Of a stretch of 64,000 nt of DNA, positions 25,951-34,419 are shown piece after piece (the first letter of the stretch is position 1; every line of letters begins with the position of its first letter). The notes beneath the pieces are model-generated. The model saw only the letters and a list, made by a program, of their open reading frames with translations. It was not told the origin of the DNA and made no database searches. The translations under genes and the position numbers were made by a program. The stretch is from positions 620,001-684,000 of the forward strand of contig NZ_SOCA01000003.1 in assembly GCF_004364345.1 (NCBI RefSeq), in the 5' to 3' direction. The DNA comes from Prosthecobacter fusiformis. GTDB taxonomy: Bacteria; Verrucomicrobiota; Verrucomicrobiia; Verrucomicrobiales; Verrucomicrobiaceae.

Positions 25951-26270
25951 GGGATGTCGGTTTGAATGCCGCATGTGCGGCCTGGCAATTGCATGCCAAC
26001 ATGACCCCCTGAAGAGAGACCCATTCGGATCGCCGCTGTCTAAGAAGGGTCATGCTTGCCCGTTCATTCGGGAGGCTGAGGAGTTCCGGTTGTGTTTAAA
26101 TCGGAGGGATTTTATGTGATTATGGTAGTATAACTCGAATTTCCATTATTAAGGCGGCTTACAACAACGGTTGATCCATCAATGCACAGCCACCCATAAA
26201 GGTTATACATAGCATCGCTAAAGCGCCCAATCCTTTGGATTAACAAAAGGGATCGTACCAATTCCCAAAT
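25951..26270. other. AT-richer intergenic region, no gene supported
   Basis: The gap between the autotransporter-like and EF-hand genes is visibly richer in A and T than its surroundings, especially from 26080 to 26275. It contains no open frame I would support; a plus-strand frame at 25934-26119 overlaps the autotransporter start and looks random. It may hold the autotransporter promoter. Confidence 0.4.
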
Positions 26271-26305
26271 AAAAAGCCCTGCCAGACCAGAGATCATAAC
26301 AGGGC
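26271..26305 (-). terminator. Probable terminator of the EF-hand repeat protein gene
   Basis: On the minus strand GCCCTG (26305-26300) pairs with CAGGGC (26281-26276) across an 18-base loop and is followed by TTTTTATTT. It lies about 24 bases past the stop. The long loop lowers confidence. Confidence 0.6.
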
Positions 26306-26328
26306 GTGATAGACAAGGTCGCAGGTTT

Positions 26329-27174
26329 CTATGACCCTCCGCCACCACTGGTGCCTGAGCTGCCTCCACCGCTGCCGCCCGAGCTACCACCACCGCTGGA
26401 GCCCGAACTTCCGCCGCCACTGGTGCCTGAGCTACCGCTTCCGCTAGTGCCCGAACTGCCGCTTCCGCTAGTGCCCGAACTGCCGCTTCCGCTAGTGCCT
26501 GAGCTGCCGCTTCCGCTGGTGCCTGAGCTGCCGCTTCCGCTGGTGCCTGAGCTGCCGCTTCCGCTAGTGCCTGAGCTGCCGCTTCCGCTAGTGCCTGAGT
26601 TAGAGTTGGTGCCGGTGGAATTAGGATTGCTGCTATTGCTATTAGCATTGCTCCTTGTTCCTGTGGCATTGGGGTTGGTGGTATTGCTATTGGCGTTGCT
26701 ACCATTGGCGTTGTTGCCGTTGGCGTTTGTGCCTCGATTGAAGCCGTTGGCGTTGACGCCCGTATTGGCATTTACACCTGTGTTGTTAGGGGTGTTGGTG
26801 CCCATGGCAGGATTGGTGGTCGTTCCTGTGGCTGGGTTTGTGTTATTTACGGAGCCATTGCCGCTAGCGGGGCTCTGCATGGAAGCGTTACCGCCTGACA
26901 TTTGGCTGGAGGCTTGGGCAAACTCACTCTGGTCCAGTGTGCCGTCGCCGTTAGTATCAAACTGACGGAAACTGTCCTGTGAAGCAGTCTGTGTATTGGT
27001 TGTCTCTCTGCTGGGCAGGACGTTTTGGCCAGCCGTGCTACCTGTGCCGACGGGTCCTTCCGAAGGAATGACGGGTGCGCCGGTTGCGGTGGTGCCCTGG
27101 CTTTGGGCATAGATCATCACAGGTGCAAAAGTGATGCCCGTGATCAACAATGTTCTAACAAATGAAGTTTTCAT
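26329..27174 (-). CDS. Secreted EF-hand protein with Asn-rich region and GTSGSGSS tandem repeats
   Basis: From the ATG at 27172-27174 this is a 281-residue exported protein with a signal peptide (MKTSFVRTLLITGITFAPVMIYA). A single EF-hand loop is present with Asp73, Asn75, Asp77 and Glu84 (DTNGDGTLDQSE). An Asn/Thr-rich tract (~110-200, TNPNATG-like units) follows. The C-terminus is an array of about eight GTSGSGSS octapeptides grading into Gly-rich GGSS units. The first half suggests calcium binding; the tail resembles flexible linkers or surface-displayed low-complexity regions. There is no cell-wall anchor or barrel. An open frame reaches 27297, but the signal peptide fixes the start. Confidence 0.8.
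   Translation of the reverse strand: MKTSFVRTLLITGITFAPVMIYAQSQGTTATGAPVIPSEGPVGTGSTAGQNVLPSRETTNTQTASQDSFRQFDTNGDGTLDQSEFAQASSQMSGGNASMQSPASGNGSVNNTNPATGTTTNPAMGTNTPNNTGVNANTGVNANGFNRGTNANGNNANGSNANSNTTNPNATGTRSNANSNSSNPNSTGTNSNSGTSGSGSSGTSGSGSSGTSGSGSSGTSGSGSSGTSGSGSSGTSGSGSSGTSGSGSSGTSGGGSSGSSGGGSSGGSGGGSSGTSGGGGS
26340..26600 (-). repeat. 24-bp tandem repeat array coding GTSGSGSS
   Basis: Within the EF-hand gene, a 24-bp unit (plus-strand form like TGCCGCTTCCGCTAGTGCCTGAGC) recurs about seven to eight times with few substitutions between about 26410 and 26600. Diverged units run down to 26340. The unit length is a multiple of three, so copy-number changes would keep the frame. Confidence 0.85.
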
Positions 27175-27315
27175 GTGGGTTGGAATGGGGTGAATGCATG
27201 GCCCCCATAGAGTCGGAAAAGTTCTTTCCAGCCCGGAGGTTGCAAAGGGGTTCGCAACAGCCAAACGGACCGGATGTCTGTTCCCGTTATTCCCCACTCA
27301 CCATCGTCCGCGTGA

Positions 27316-28269
27316 TCACGGATTCTTTTCCACGTATAACTTTACGCCATCGGCGCACATACGTGTGGAGTTAGTCATTTGGTGCAAGTCCCAGCCTGCT
27401 GGCGAAATACCTGCGGCGGTGGCCAGGGCGTGTTCGGTTTCCTCGTATCGCTGCTGGATTGCTTCGGTCGTGAGTCCTTCCGCCAGCCACTGGCGCACAT
27501 TCTGGTTCACTTCTTCGATACGCTGGCGGTAGCGGGTCAGGTGAGAGCGCACATCTGTGATCCCGCCAAAGTGGGTGAGGAAGAGGCGCTTGAAATCAGC
27601 GGACAAGAGGCGGTCCACTGAGCCGATATAAGCAGGTGGGTCAAACTGAGGCGGGGCTGCGGTGACGGAAAGATAAGGACTGTTTCCCAAACGCAGTCCG
27701 GCCACATCACCGGTGAAGCAGGCATCCTCAATGATGAAGGCGTGATGATGGCGGGCATGGCCTGGTGTATCCCAGGCGGTGAATTTCATGGAGCCGACGG
27801 TGACGCTCTCTGCGTCCATGAGCGGAGTCACGCGTTCTTCCGGGGCGGGCAGCATATCTCCCCACAGGGTATCCATCTCGTCAGCATACACGCGCCGGGC
27901 ACTGTCGATCAGGCGACTAGGATCCACCAGGTGGCGGGCAGCACTGGGATGGCAGAAGACCTGGGCACCCTGCTGGGCCCACCAGCCTGCGGCTCCGGCA
28001 TGGTCCAGATGAATGTGGGTGACGAAGACGTGGCGGATGTCATTGACCGCGAAGCCTGCCTCCATGACCGCTTGACGGAGGGCAGGAAGGGTGGAGCCGG
28101 GGCCGGTTTCGATCAGGGCCAGGCTGCCTTCACTTTCGACCACATAGGCCGCGATGAGGCCGGGGGTGTTTTGGAATTTGAGGTCGAGGGTGTGAACGCG
28201 CATGCTGGGAAAGAAATCCGGGGGAAGGGAGAATGCCATCAGCGGCGGAAATTCCAAGGACGTTTCCAT
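27316..28269 (-). CDS. MBL-fold metallohydrolase
   Basis: The 317-residue protein has the metallo-beta-lactamase motif THIHLDHAG (~residues 106-114), a later His in DTPGHARHHH, and an Asp in CFTGDVAGL, which together make the dinuclear metal site. The C-terminal third is helical and may shape the active-site entrance. Substrate is unknown; the general form resembles hydrolases of lactones or thioesters such as the glyoxalase II-like group. The start could be 28269 (METSLE) or 28203 (MRVHTLDLKF); the latter matches where the fold begins. It diverges from the LOG gene, 36 bp away. Confidence 0.85.
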   Translation of the reverse strand: METSLEFPPLMAFSLPPDFFPSMRVHTLDLKFQNTPGLIAAYVVESEGSLALIETGPGSTLPALRQAVMEAGFAVNDIRHVFVTHIHLDHAGAAGWWAQQGAQVFCHPSAARHLVDPSRLIDSARRVYADEMDTLWGDMLPAPEERVTPLMDAESVTVGSMKFTAWDTPGHARHHHAFIIEDACFTGDVAGLRLGNSPYLSVTAAPPQFDPPAYIGSVDRLLSADFKRLFLTHFGGITDVRSHLTRYRQRIEEVNQNVRQWLAEGLTTEAIQQRYEETEHALATAAGISPAGWDLHQMTNSTRMCADGVKLYVEKNP

Positions 28270-28305
28270 TCTTGATCACGGCGCTGGTTTCGCGCACAGA
28301 GCGGG

Positions 28306-28893
28306 ATGCGAATAGCCATTTACTGCGGGTCCAGCGGCGGCCATGAGTCTTTATACCGGAATGCGGCAGAGGCGGTAGCCAGTTTTTTGGCCCGCGAAGG
28401 GATAGGACTGGTGTATGGCGGCGGCAATGTGGGGCTGATGGGAATCATCGCCAATGCTGCGCTCAAAGAGGGTGGCGAAGTTATCGGAGTGATCCCCCAG
28501 GCACTCATGGACAAGGAACTGGGTCACGGTGGAGTGACGGAACTGCATGTGGTGCGCTCCATGCACGAGCGCAAACAGCTCATGGTGGACCTCAGCGATG
28601 GTTTCATCGCACTTCCGGGTGGGTTTGGCACACTGGATGAACTGTTCGAGACGCTCACTTGGCTGCAACTCAGCTTTCATGAAAAGCCGGTCGGGCTGCT
28701 GAATGTGAACGGCTTTTTTGATGGTTTGCTGACTTTCCTGGATCACATGACGGCCCAGGGTTTTCTGAAACAAGAGCATCGGGACTGCCTGCTGGTATCT
28801 GATGATCCTGCGGAACTGCTATCCAAGATGCGTCAGTTTCGTCCGCCGGAATTGGGTAAATGGATCGAGACGATGGTGCTGGCGGAGAGATGA
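28306..28893 (+). CDS. LOG family protein (TIGR00730-type nucleoside 5'-monophosphate phosphoribohydrolase)
   Basis: The 195-residue protein has all the marks of the Lonely Guy family: CGSSGG near the N-terminus, VYGGGNVGLMG (~36-46), an Arg in MHERKQLM (~86-93) and PGGFGTLDELFE (~103-114), the catalytic and nucleotide-binding loop. In plants and some bacteria these enzymes free cytokinin bases from their ribotides. In many bacteria they act on AMP or other nucleotides and the physiological role is unclear. The gene is convergent with cutA, with only a few bases between stops. Confidence 0.92.
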   Translation: MRIAIYCGSSGGHESLYRNAAEAVASFLAREGIGLVYGGGNVGLMGIIANAALKEGGEVIGVIPQALMDKELGHGGVTELHVVRSMHERKQLMVDLSDGFIALPGGFGTLDELFETLTWLQLSFHEKPVGLLNVNGFFDGLLTFLDHMTAQGFLKQEHRDCLLVSDDPAELLSKMRQFRPPELGKWIETMVLAER

Positions 28894-28897
28894 GGTT

Positions 28898-29224
28898 TCA
28901 GGATTCAGTCCTGACTTCCTGCATGATCCACTGGGCATAAGCTGCACTGGCCTGTGCAGCAGGCAGGGCGATGATTTCCGGCACCTCGTAGGGATGCAGT
29001 TCCCGCAGACGTTGCTCAAGGGCGGGATAGGTCTGGACGGTGGTTTTAAAGATGGCTAGCACCTCATTGCTGGTTTCTACGGCCCCCTTCCAGCGGTAGA
29101 TGGATTCCAGGTTAGGACACAAATTGACACATGCGGCCAGTTGCGATTCGACAATCAATGTGCCAGTATGTCTCGCTTTATCGAGGTCGGGAAACGTTGA
29201 GAAAACAAGCAGTATGTCCGTCAT
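28898..29224 (-). CDS. cutA: CutA1-type divalent-cation tolerance protein
   Basis: From MTDILLVFSTFPD (29224; 29233 is an alternative) the protein has 108 residues. It has the CutA signatures LAACVNLCPNLESIYRWKG and LHPYEVPEIIALPAAQAS. CutA1 forms very stable trimers and has been linked to copper tolerance in E. coli, though its biochemical role is uncertain. The Cys in LAACVN is the conserved family Cys. The start is only about a dozen bases from the start of the divergent histidine kinase, so both genes must share a very compact regulatory region or be read through. Confidence 0.92.
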   Translation of the reverse strand: MTDILLVFSTFPDLDKARHTGTLIVESQLAACVNLCPNLESIYRWKGAVETSNEVLAIFKTTVQTYPALEQRLRELHPYEVPEIIALPAAQASAAYAQWIMQEVRTES

Positions 29225-29236
29225 GTTCGCCATTGT

Positions 29237-30397
29237 ATGAGATCTGCCTTCATAGACAAGCTTCTGAAACGCATGGACCGCCTGGAACCGGCGGAGGTCC
29301 AGGGCGTGATTTTGGAGCTGATGAAGGAAAAAGGTTTCTTAGAGAAGACCTTTCAGGCGCTGCAGGAGGGCGTCATTCTGCTGGATACGGAAAGCCGTGT
29401 CACCTACGTCAACAGTGCGGCCTGTCAGCTTTTTGGTCTGAAGGAGGAGCAGGTGAAAGGGCAGAAGCTGACCCAGGGCATGCGCGGGCTGGACTGGGGA
29501 GAACTCCTGAAACCAGGCACGGTCGTGAGCCGGGATATCGAGACTTTCTATCCCGAAAATCGGTATCTCAATTTCTACATCACCAGCATTGATGATGACC
29601 AGCCGATGGGTTTTGTGATGCTGATCCGCGATGTGACGGAAACGCGGAAACGCACGGAGGAACAGATCGAGAGTGAGCGGCTGAATGCCTTTACCCTGTT
29701 GGCTGCCGGGGTGGCGCATGAACTGGGAAATCCGCTCAATTCGCTGACCATTCATCTGCAATTGCTGGAGAGAAGACTGAAGAAAATGGGCAAGCCTGGG
29801 GAGCCTTTACGCGAGCACCTGGACGTGGCTACGGGGGAGATCAAGCGCATGGACGGCATCATCAGCCAGTTCCTCGCCGCCATCCGGCCGACGAAGCCGC
29901 AGTTTCAGCGTATTCACATCGCCGACCTGCTTCAGGAAAGCCTACGTTTTTTAAAACCGGACCTGGACCAGGCCAAGGTGAAGGTGCGCCTGGACTTGCG
30001 GGCGGACATGCCCTCCATGCCACTGGACGCGGACCAGATGAAACAGGCTATCTACAATCTCATCCGCAATGCCTGCCAGGCCATGCCCAAGGGTGGCAGC
30101 CTGACCATTCACGGCAGCTTCACGGACTTCGAAGTGAGACTGAGTTTTGAAGACAGCGGCAAGGGCATCAGCCCGGAGCAGATGGGGAAATTATTCCAGC
30201 CTTTTTCCACCACCCGCAGTACCGGTACCGGCCTGGGCCTGCTGATCGTGCGCCGCATCATTCGTGAGCACGGTGGCGAAATTGACATCGAAAGCCGTGC
30301 AGGCAAAGGCACCCGCGTCAGTCTGTGGCTACCGCTGGTGGAGCGGAAAGTGCGGCTGCTAGAGGCAGGCAATCCGGACTTGGCAGGCAATGCTTGA
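29237..30397 (+). CDS. Soluble PAS-HisKA-HATPase sensor kinase (NtrB-like)
   Basis: The 386-residue protein has no membrane helix. It has a PAS domain at ~35-135 (GVILLDTESRVTYVNSAACQLFGL), HisKA with a His near 155 in GVAHELGNPLNSL, and a HATPase with N box NLIRNACQAMPKG and TGTGLGLLIVR. The H-box form AHELGNPL is typical of kinases that pair with sigma-54 activators. A sigma-54-type response regulator lies 290 bp downstream (30688), separated by one small gene, and is the probable partner. The PAS ligand is unknown. The start is 3-12 bases from the divergent cutA start. Confidence 0.92.
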   Translation: MRSAFIDKLLKRMDRLEPAEVQGVILELMKEKGFLEKTFQALQEGVILLDTESRVTYVNSAACQLFGLKEEQVKGQKLTQGMRGLDWGELLKPGTVVSRDIETFYPENRYLNFYITSIDDDQPMGFVMLIRDVTETRKRTEEQIESERLNAFTLLAAGVAHELGNPLNSLTIHLQLLERRLKKMGKPGEPLREHLDVATGEIKRMDGIISQFLAAIRPTKPQFQRIHIADLLQESLRFLKPDLDQAKVKVRLDLRADMPSMPLDADQMKQAIYNLIRNACQAMPKGGSLTIHGSFTDFEVRLSFEDSGKGISPEQMGKLFQPFSTTRSTGTGLGLLIVRRIIREHGGEIDIESRAGKGTRVSLWLPLVERKVRLLEAGNPDLAGNA

Positions 30398-30635
30398 TCC
30401 TTTGAAATTCATCATGACTCCTTACTACGATCCTACTGGCGACGAGATTGAGTACAGATACTTTTGCTACTTGGCGAACTTTGGATCGGGGGAAAAGGAT
30501 TTGAAGTTGTTGTCAGTTCTGTTGGCAACGGACCGGCTGGATGAAGCCAAGGTCAGACAACTAGCGTGGTCAGTGGAAATGGAAGAAAATGGATTGTCAA
30601 AACCCAGCGATGTCTTGATGAGGTGGGGGTGGTAA
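30390..30635 (+). CDS. Small protein of unknown function between kinase and regulator
   Basis: An 81-residue frame starts eight bases inside the end of the kinase gene (ATG at 30390) and ends 52 bp before the regulator ATG. It reads MLDPLKFIMTPYYDPTGDEIEYRYFCYL ... VLMRWGW, acidic with aromatic clusters, no signal peptide or known motif. Codon and base use look more A/T-rich than in the flanking genes, so it may have been inserted into an older kinase-regulator pair. It could also modulate the kinase. A later Met at 30414 is an alternative start. I do not recognise a family. Confidence 0.5.
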   Translation: MLDPLKFIMTPYYDPTGDEIEYRYFCYLANFGSGEKDLKLLSVLLATDRLDEAKVRQLAWSVEMEENGLSKPSDVLMRWGW

Positions 30636-30687
30636 CACGTAGCCTGGAATATTCGAAACCCGATTTGAAGAATACTTGGAGAAACGT

Positions 30688-32109
30688 ATGACCGATCCAG
30701 CCACCATTCTCATCGTTGATGACGAAAAACATACTCGGGACGGGTTGCGCCTGTCGCTGGAGGATGACTTTGACTGCTACGTGGCCTCCAATGCGGCGGA
30801 GGCGATGGAGCATCTGAAAAATGATCAGGTGGATGTGATGCTGACAGACCTTCGGTTAGGCGAAGACAATGGCATGAAGCTGCTGGAGGAGGCGCTGCAT
30901 CTGCCGCACCCGCCGGTGTGCATCATGATGACGGCTTATGGCAGCGTGGATACAGCCGTGGAGGCGATGCGGCGTGGGGCTTATCACTTTGTCACAAAAC
31001 CGCTGAACCTGGATGAGGTGGAACTGCTGGTGAAGCGGGCGCTGCGCAGCCGCAGTCTGGAGCGTGAGAACAAGGCACTGAAGCAGCAGGTGGAGCAGAA
31101 GTACTCCATCGAGGGGATCCTAGGCAAGGCGGATACGCTGAAGCCTATCCTGGAAACCATTCAGCAGGTGGCACCGACCCGTGCCACGGTTTTGATTGAA
31201 GGCGAAAGCGGCACGGGCAAGGAATTGGTGGCGCGGGCTGTACACAATCTCAGCGGGCGACCCAAGGCGAAACTGGTGACGGTGCATTGCGCAGCGTTGT
31301 CCCCACAGATTTTGGAGAGTGAGCTCTTCGGTCACGAAAAGGGCTCATTCACTGGAGCGCAGGAACGGCGGATTGGCCGTTTCGAAATGGCGGACGGAGG
31401 CACTCTTTTCCTGGATGAAATTGGCGAGATCGATGCCAGCACCCAGGTGAAACTGCTGCGAGCTTTGGGGGAGCAGGTCATCGAGCGTGTGGGTGGCAGC
31501 AAACCCATCAAGGTGGATGTGCGTGTGGTCGCAGCGACGAACAAGAACCTGGCCAAGCTGGTGGAAGAGGGAAAATTCCGTGAGGACTTGTACTGGAGGT
31601 TGCGGGTGGTGACCATCCTGATGCCGCCGCTGCGTACGCGCAAAGGTGATATCCCCCTGCTGGCAGATCACTTTCTCAAAGACCTAGCCACTGCGAATGG
31701 CAAAAGCTACAAGCCGCTTGGAGAAGATGCACTGCCGCTGCTGATGACCTATGACTGGCCAGGCAACGTGCGTGAATTGCGGGCGGCCATTGAGCACGGA
31801 GTGGTGATGAGCAACAGCACACGCGTGATGGCCAAGCACCTGCCCGCTTACCTGTCCCAGCCCGGTGGGCTGGGCTGGCGTGTGCCCGTGGCCCCTGCAA
31901 AGAGTACCAACGAGACTGCGATAGATGAGCCGCCGAAGGCTGAACTGGACATCCATGAGATGGAAAAGCATCTCATTGTCGAGGCCCTGGAACGTGCCGG
32001 GAACAATCGCAGTGAAGCTGCGGATCTTCTCAACATGAGCCGGCGCACTCTCCAGCGGAAACTCAAAGAAATGGGCATGGTGCGGAAGCACCGCAAGCGG
32101 GTGAAGTGA
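30688..32109 (+). CDS. Sigma-54-dependent response regulator (NtrC family)
   Basis: The 473-residue protein has a receiver (Asp54 in MLTDLRLGEDNG), an AAA+ sigma-54 activation domain with Walker A GESGTGKE (~166-173), the sigma-54 contact loop GSFTGA (a common variant of GAFTGA), Walker B GGTLFLDEIGEI, and a C-terminal Fis-type helix-turn-helix (NRSEAADLLNMSRRTLQRKLKEM). The ATG at 30688 has GGAG seven bases upstream; a TTG at 30676 would add four residues. It should activate sigma-54 promoters when phosphorylated by the upstream PAS kinase. I did not find a convincing -24/-12 element nearby, so its targets are likely elsewhere. Confidence 0.95.
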   Translation: MTDPATILIVDDEKHTRDGLRLSLEDDFDCYVASNAAEAMEHLKNDQVDVMLTDLRLGEDNGMKLLEEALHLPHPPVCIMMTAYGSVDTAVEAMRRGAYHFVTKPLNLDEVELLVKRALRSRSLERENKALKQQVEQKYSIEGILGKADTLKPILETIQQVAPTRATVLIEGESGTGKELVARAVHNLSGRPKAKLVTVHCAALSPQILESELFGHEKGSFTGAQERRIGRFEMADGGTLFLDEIGEIDASTQVKLLRALGEQVIERVGGSKPIKVDVRVVAATNKNLAKLVEEGKFREDLYWRLRVVTILMPPLRTRKGDIPLLADHFLKDLATANGKSYKPLGEDALPLLMTYDWPGNVRELRAAIEHGVVMSNSTRVMAKHLPAYLSQPGGLGWRVPVAPAKSTNETAIDEPPKAELDIHEMEKHLIVEALERAGNNRSEAADLLNMSRRTLQRKLKEMGMVRKHRKRVK

Positions 32110-32118
32110 TGTAGAATG

Positions 32119-34338
32119 TTACTTCTTCAGCACGGGCAGCAGGGCGCGGACGGTAGTGCCCTGGTTGGGGGCGCTCTGGATTTTGAGGGCACCGTGGTGG
32201 CTTTTGATGATGCCGAGGGTGGCGGCCATGCCGAGACCACGGCCGGTGAATTTGGTGGAAAAGAAGGGGTCGAAGACCATTTGGAGGACTTCGGGACTCA
32301 TGCCTTTGCCGGTATCAATGATGTCCAGGTAGAGATACTCACCTGGATCAGGCGCGGGATCGATCTGGCTATCCTGGAGATAGGCGGCATCGCATAAAAG
32401 GGTGCCGGTGCGCAGATAGACGGTGCCGCTTCCTTCGGTGGCTTCGGAGGCATTGGTGAGGAGGTTGATGAGGAGATGGCGCAGGCTTTCGCGGTCAGCA
32501 TGAATGATGACTTCTGGGCCGTCATGCTGCCATTCAAGCTCATGCGTGGAGGGCAGGCAGCATTTGAGAGTGGGCAGGGATTCGTCCATGAAGGCACGCA
32601 AGCGGGTCTCCTCAAACTGGTGCAGCCCGTGGCCGGTGCAGGTGAGGAGGACACGGTTGAGCGCGGCGACGCGCTGGCTCTCCCGCAATACGCCGTCCAT
32701 GAATTCACGTGTCTGCCCTGGGGGCGTTTGCAGGCGCGCTAGCTCGGCATAGCTGGTCAGTGCCTGAAGGATGTTGTTGGAATGATGACAGACGCCGTTG
32801 GCCAGGCGGTGAAGGCTTTCGTATTTTTGGGACTGGAGCAGGCGGTCTTTGAGCCGGGTCTGATGTTCCTCTGCGGCTTTGAGGGAAGTGATGTCCTCAA
32901 TGACGCTGAGAAGACCGATGATGTCCCCAAGCTCGTTTTTCAGGGGCACTTTACTCTGATAAAAATGACGGGTGCTGCCGGAGGGGGAGGTGAGGCTTTT
33001 TTCACTGAGCAGGATGGAGCGGCCCTGCTGGATGACTTGCTCCTCAGTGACTTCATCTTGGGCATCATCCTTCCAAGGCAGACGGTCTGCTGTCAGGCCT
33101 TGTGCCTGCTGCGGGGAACCCAGGCCGGCGTAACCGGCGAAGACCTGATTGCAACCGAGGATGCGGGAGTCACGGTCTTTCCAGAAGACGCCGACGGGGA
33201 TGGTATTGATGACGGTCTGCAGCATGGCCTGGGATTCGCGGGCCTGGCGCTCGGCATTGGTGATGCGGTTGTTTACCCGGATGAGGCCGAGGACGATGCC
33301 GCCGAGGAGAAGGGTGCTGCCAATGGTGCCGCCTAGCGTCCAGAGGAGCCAGGCGAGGTCGGTCTTGGGCTCCCGGTCATAAAGGAAACCGTCCAGGCTG
33401 TAACCGGGGGCCAGCATGCCGAGGCGGACATAGGTATCCCCGATGTGACGCCAGCGGCCTTCATTCATGTGGCCGATGTCGATGAGCTCGGAGAACATGA
33501 GGAGGGCCATTTGATCCGCCTCATCATTCAGGGCTTCACGGCTGAGCGGGCAATGGTAGCGGCCTTTGAGAAGATCGATGATCTCCACACGGTGGCTCAT
33601 GGCGTACTGCCAGCCTTTGAGGGTGGCTTCGAGAAAGGCGCGGACGCGTTTGGGATGCCGGGCGATTTCATCCTCGGTGGTGAAAAGGCAGTCTCCGTAA
33701 AAATCCACACCGTAATCGCGGGGCTGGATGAGCCGGTAGGGGATGCCGAGCTTTTGGAGCTGGAAGGGTTCGTTGATGCTGTAAGCGCCCATGCCGGCGA
33801 TTTCACCGGACAGCATTTTTTCCGGGCTGAATTCATAAGGGATGGTCTTGACGGCATCGGCAGCCAGACCCTCATTTTTGAACATGGCCAGCAGGGCAGG
33901 GGTATCCTCCGGCGAGGCAGCGACGGTGCGTCCGGCCATCTGGTGCGGGGTATTGATACCACTGGAGCCAGGTACGAGGAGCACCTCCGGAGAGTGCTGG
34001 AGGATGGCCGCCAGTGCGACGAGGGGCTTGCCCTCATTGCGATGAATCAGCATGGAGGAAAGAGCCACAGCATAGTGGCATTTTCCGGTGATAAGCTCAT
34101 GGGCGAAATTGGTCTCAGGACCGCCTTCGACGAGGGTCACCTCCAGCCCCGCCTCCTTATAAAAACCTCTTTCCACGGCGGCATAATGGCCGGCGAACTG
34201 GAAGGCATGCTTCCATTTAAGCTGGACCGTGATGCTGTCTTGGGCGGAGATGGCCAGACCGGGCAGCAGGATGAAAAGCCAGAGCAAGAACTGCTGTAGC
34301 GTGCTTCGAAGGTTGGTGATGGACAACGTCACGTTCAT
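32119..34338 (-). CDS. Sensor histidine kinase with fused NMT1/SsuA-type substrate-binding domain
   Basis: The 739-residue protein begins with a signal sequence (LLWLFILLPGLAISA) and then a periplasmic ABC-type binding domain of the NMT1/THI5-like class (~35-330; VQLKWKHAFQFAGHYAAVERGFYKEAGLEV). A membrane helix (LAWLLWTLGGTIGSTLLLGGIVLGLI) lies near 345-370. A PAS domain with FWKDRDSRILGCN follows at ~390-510, then a kinase core. The H-box reads LANGVCHHSNNILQAL, where usual forms have IAHDFNN, so the acidic residue after the phospho-His is replaced by His. The HATPase has GRGLGMAATLG. Family knowledge suggests recognition of pyrimidine precursors of thiamine or sulfonates; the ligand is not known. 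No response regulator is adjacent. It is convergent with the NtrC-type gene. Confidence 0.9.
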   Translation of the reverse strand: MNVTLSITNLRSTLQQFLLWLFILLPGLAISAQDSITVQLKWKHAFQFAGHYAAVERGFYKEAGLEVTLVEGGPETNFAHELITGKCHYAVALSSMLIHRNEGKPLVALAAILQHSPEVLLVPGSSGINTPHQMAGRTVAASPEDTPALLAMFKNEGLAADAVKTIPYEFSPEKMLSGEIAGMGAYSINEPFQLQKLGIPYRLIQPRDYGVDFYGDCLFTTEDEIARHPKRVRAFLEATLKGWQYAMSHRVEIIDLLKGRYHCPLSREALNDEADQMALLMFSELIDIGHMNEGRWRHIGDTYVRLGMLAPGYSLDGFLYDREPKTDLAWLLWTLGGTIGSTLLLGGIVLGLIRVNNRITNAERQARESQAMLQTVINTIPVGVFWKDRDSRILGCNQVFAGYAGLGSPQQAQGLTADRLPWKDDAQDEVTEEQVIQQGRSILLSEKSLTSPSGSTRHFYQSKVPLKNELGDIIGLLSVIEDITSLKAAEEHQTRLKDRLLQSQKYESLHRLANGVCHHSNNILQALTSYAELARLQTPPGQTREFMDGVLRESQRVAALNRVLLTCTGHGLHQFEETRLRAFMDESLPTLKCCLPSTHELEWQHDGPEVIIHADRESLRHLLINLLTNASEATEGSGTVYLRTGTLLCDAAYLQDSQIDPAPDPGEYLYLDIIDTGKGMSPEVLQMVFDPFFSTKFTGRGLGMAATLGIIKSHHGALKIQSAPNQGTTVRALLPVLKK

Positions 34339-34419
34339 TCTAGTTATCCACTTTCCCCCGCATGAATCCAGCAAGATTTGTCTTTGTACCTGGGCACTTT
34401 GGCGGATCGTGTCTGCGAC

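Noticed and set aside
26340-26600. A possible CRISPR array
   Set aside because: The repeats are contiguous 24-bp coding units without spacers.
26112-26771. A 219-codon frame rich in Ala-Glu-Ala repeats on the minus strand, and a Leu-Pro-rich frame on the plus strand
   Set aside because: Both are alternative-frame readings of the 24-bp repeat array in the EF-hand gene.
26306-26965. A Pro-Leu-Val-rich 219-codon plus-strand frame
   Set aside because: It is an antisense reading of the same repeat array. Tandem repeats keep all frames open.
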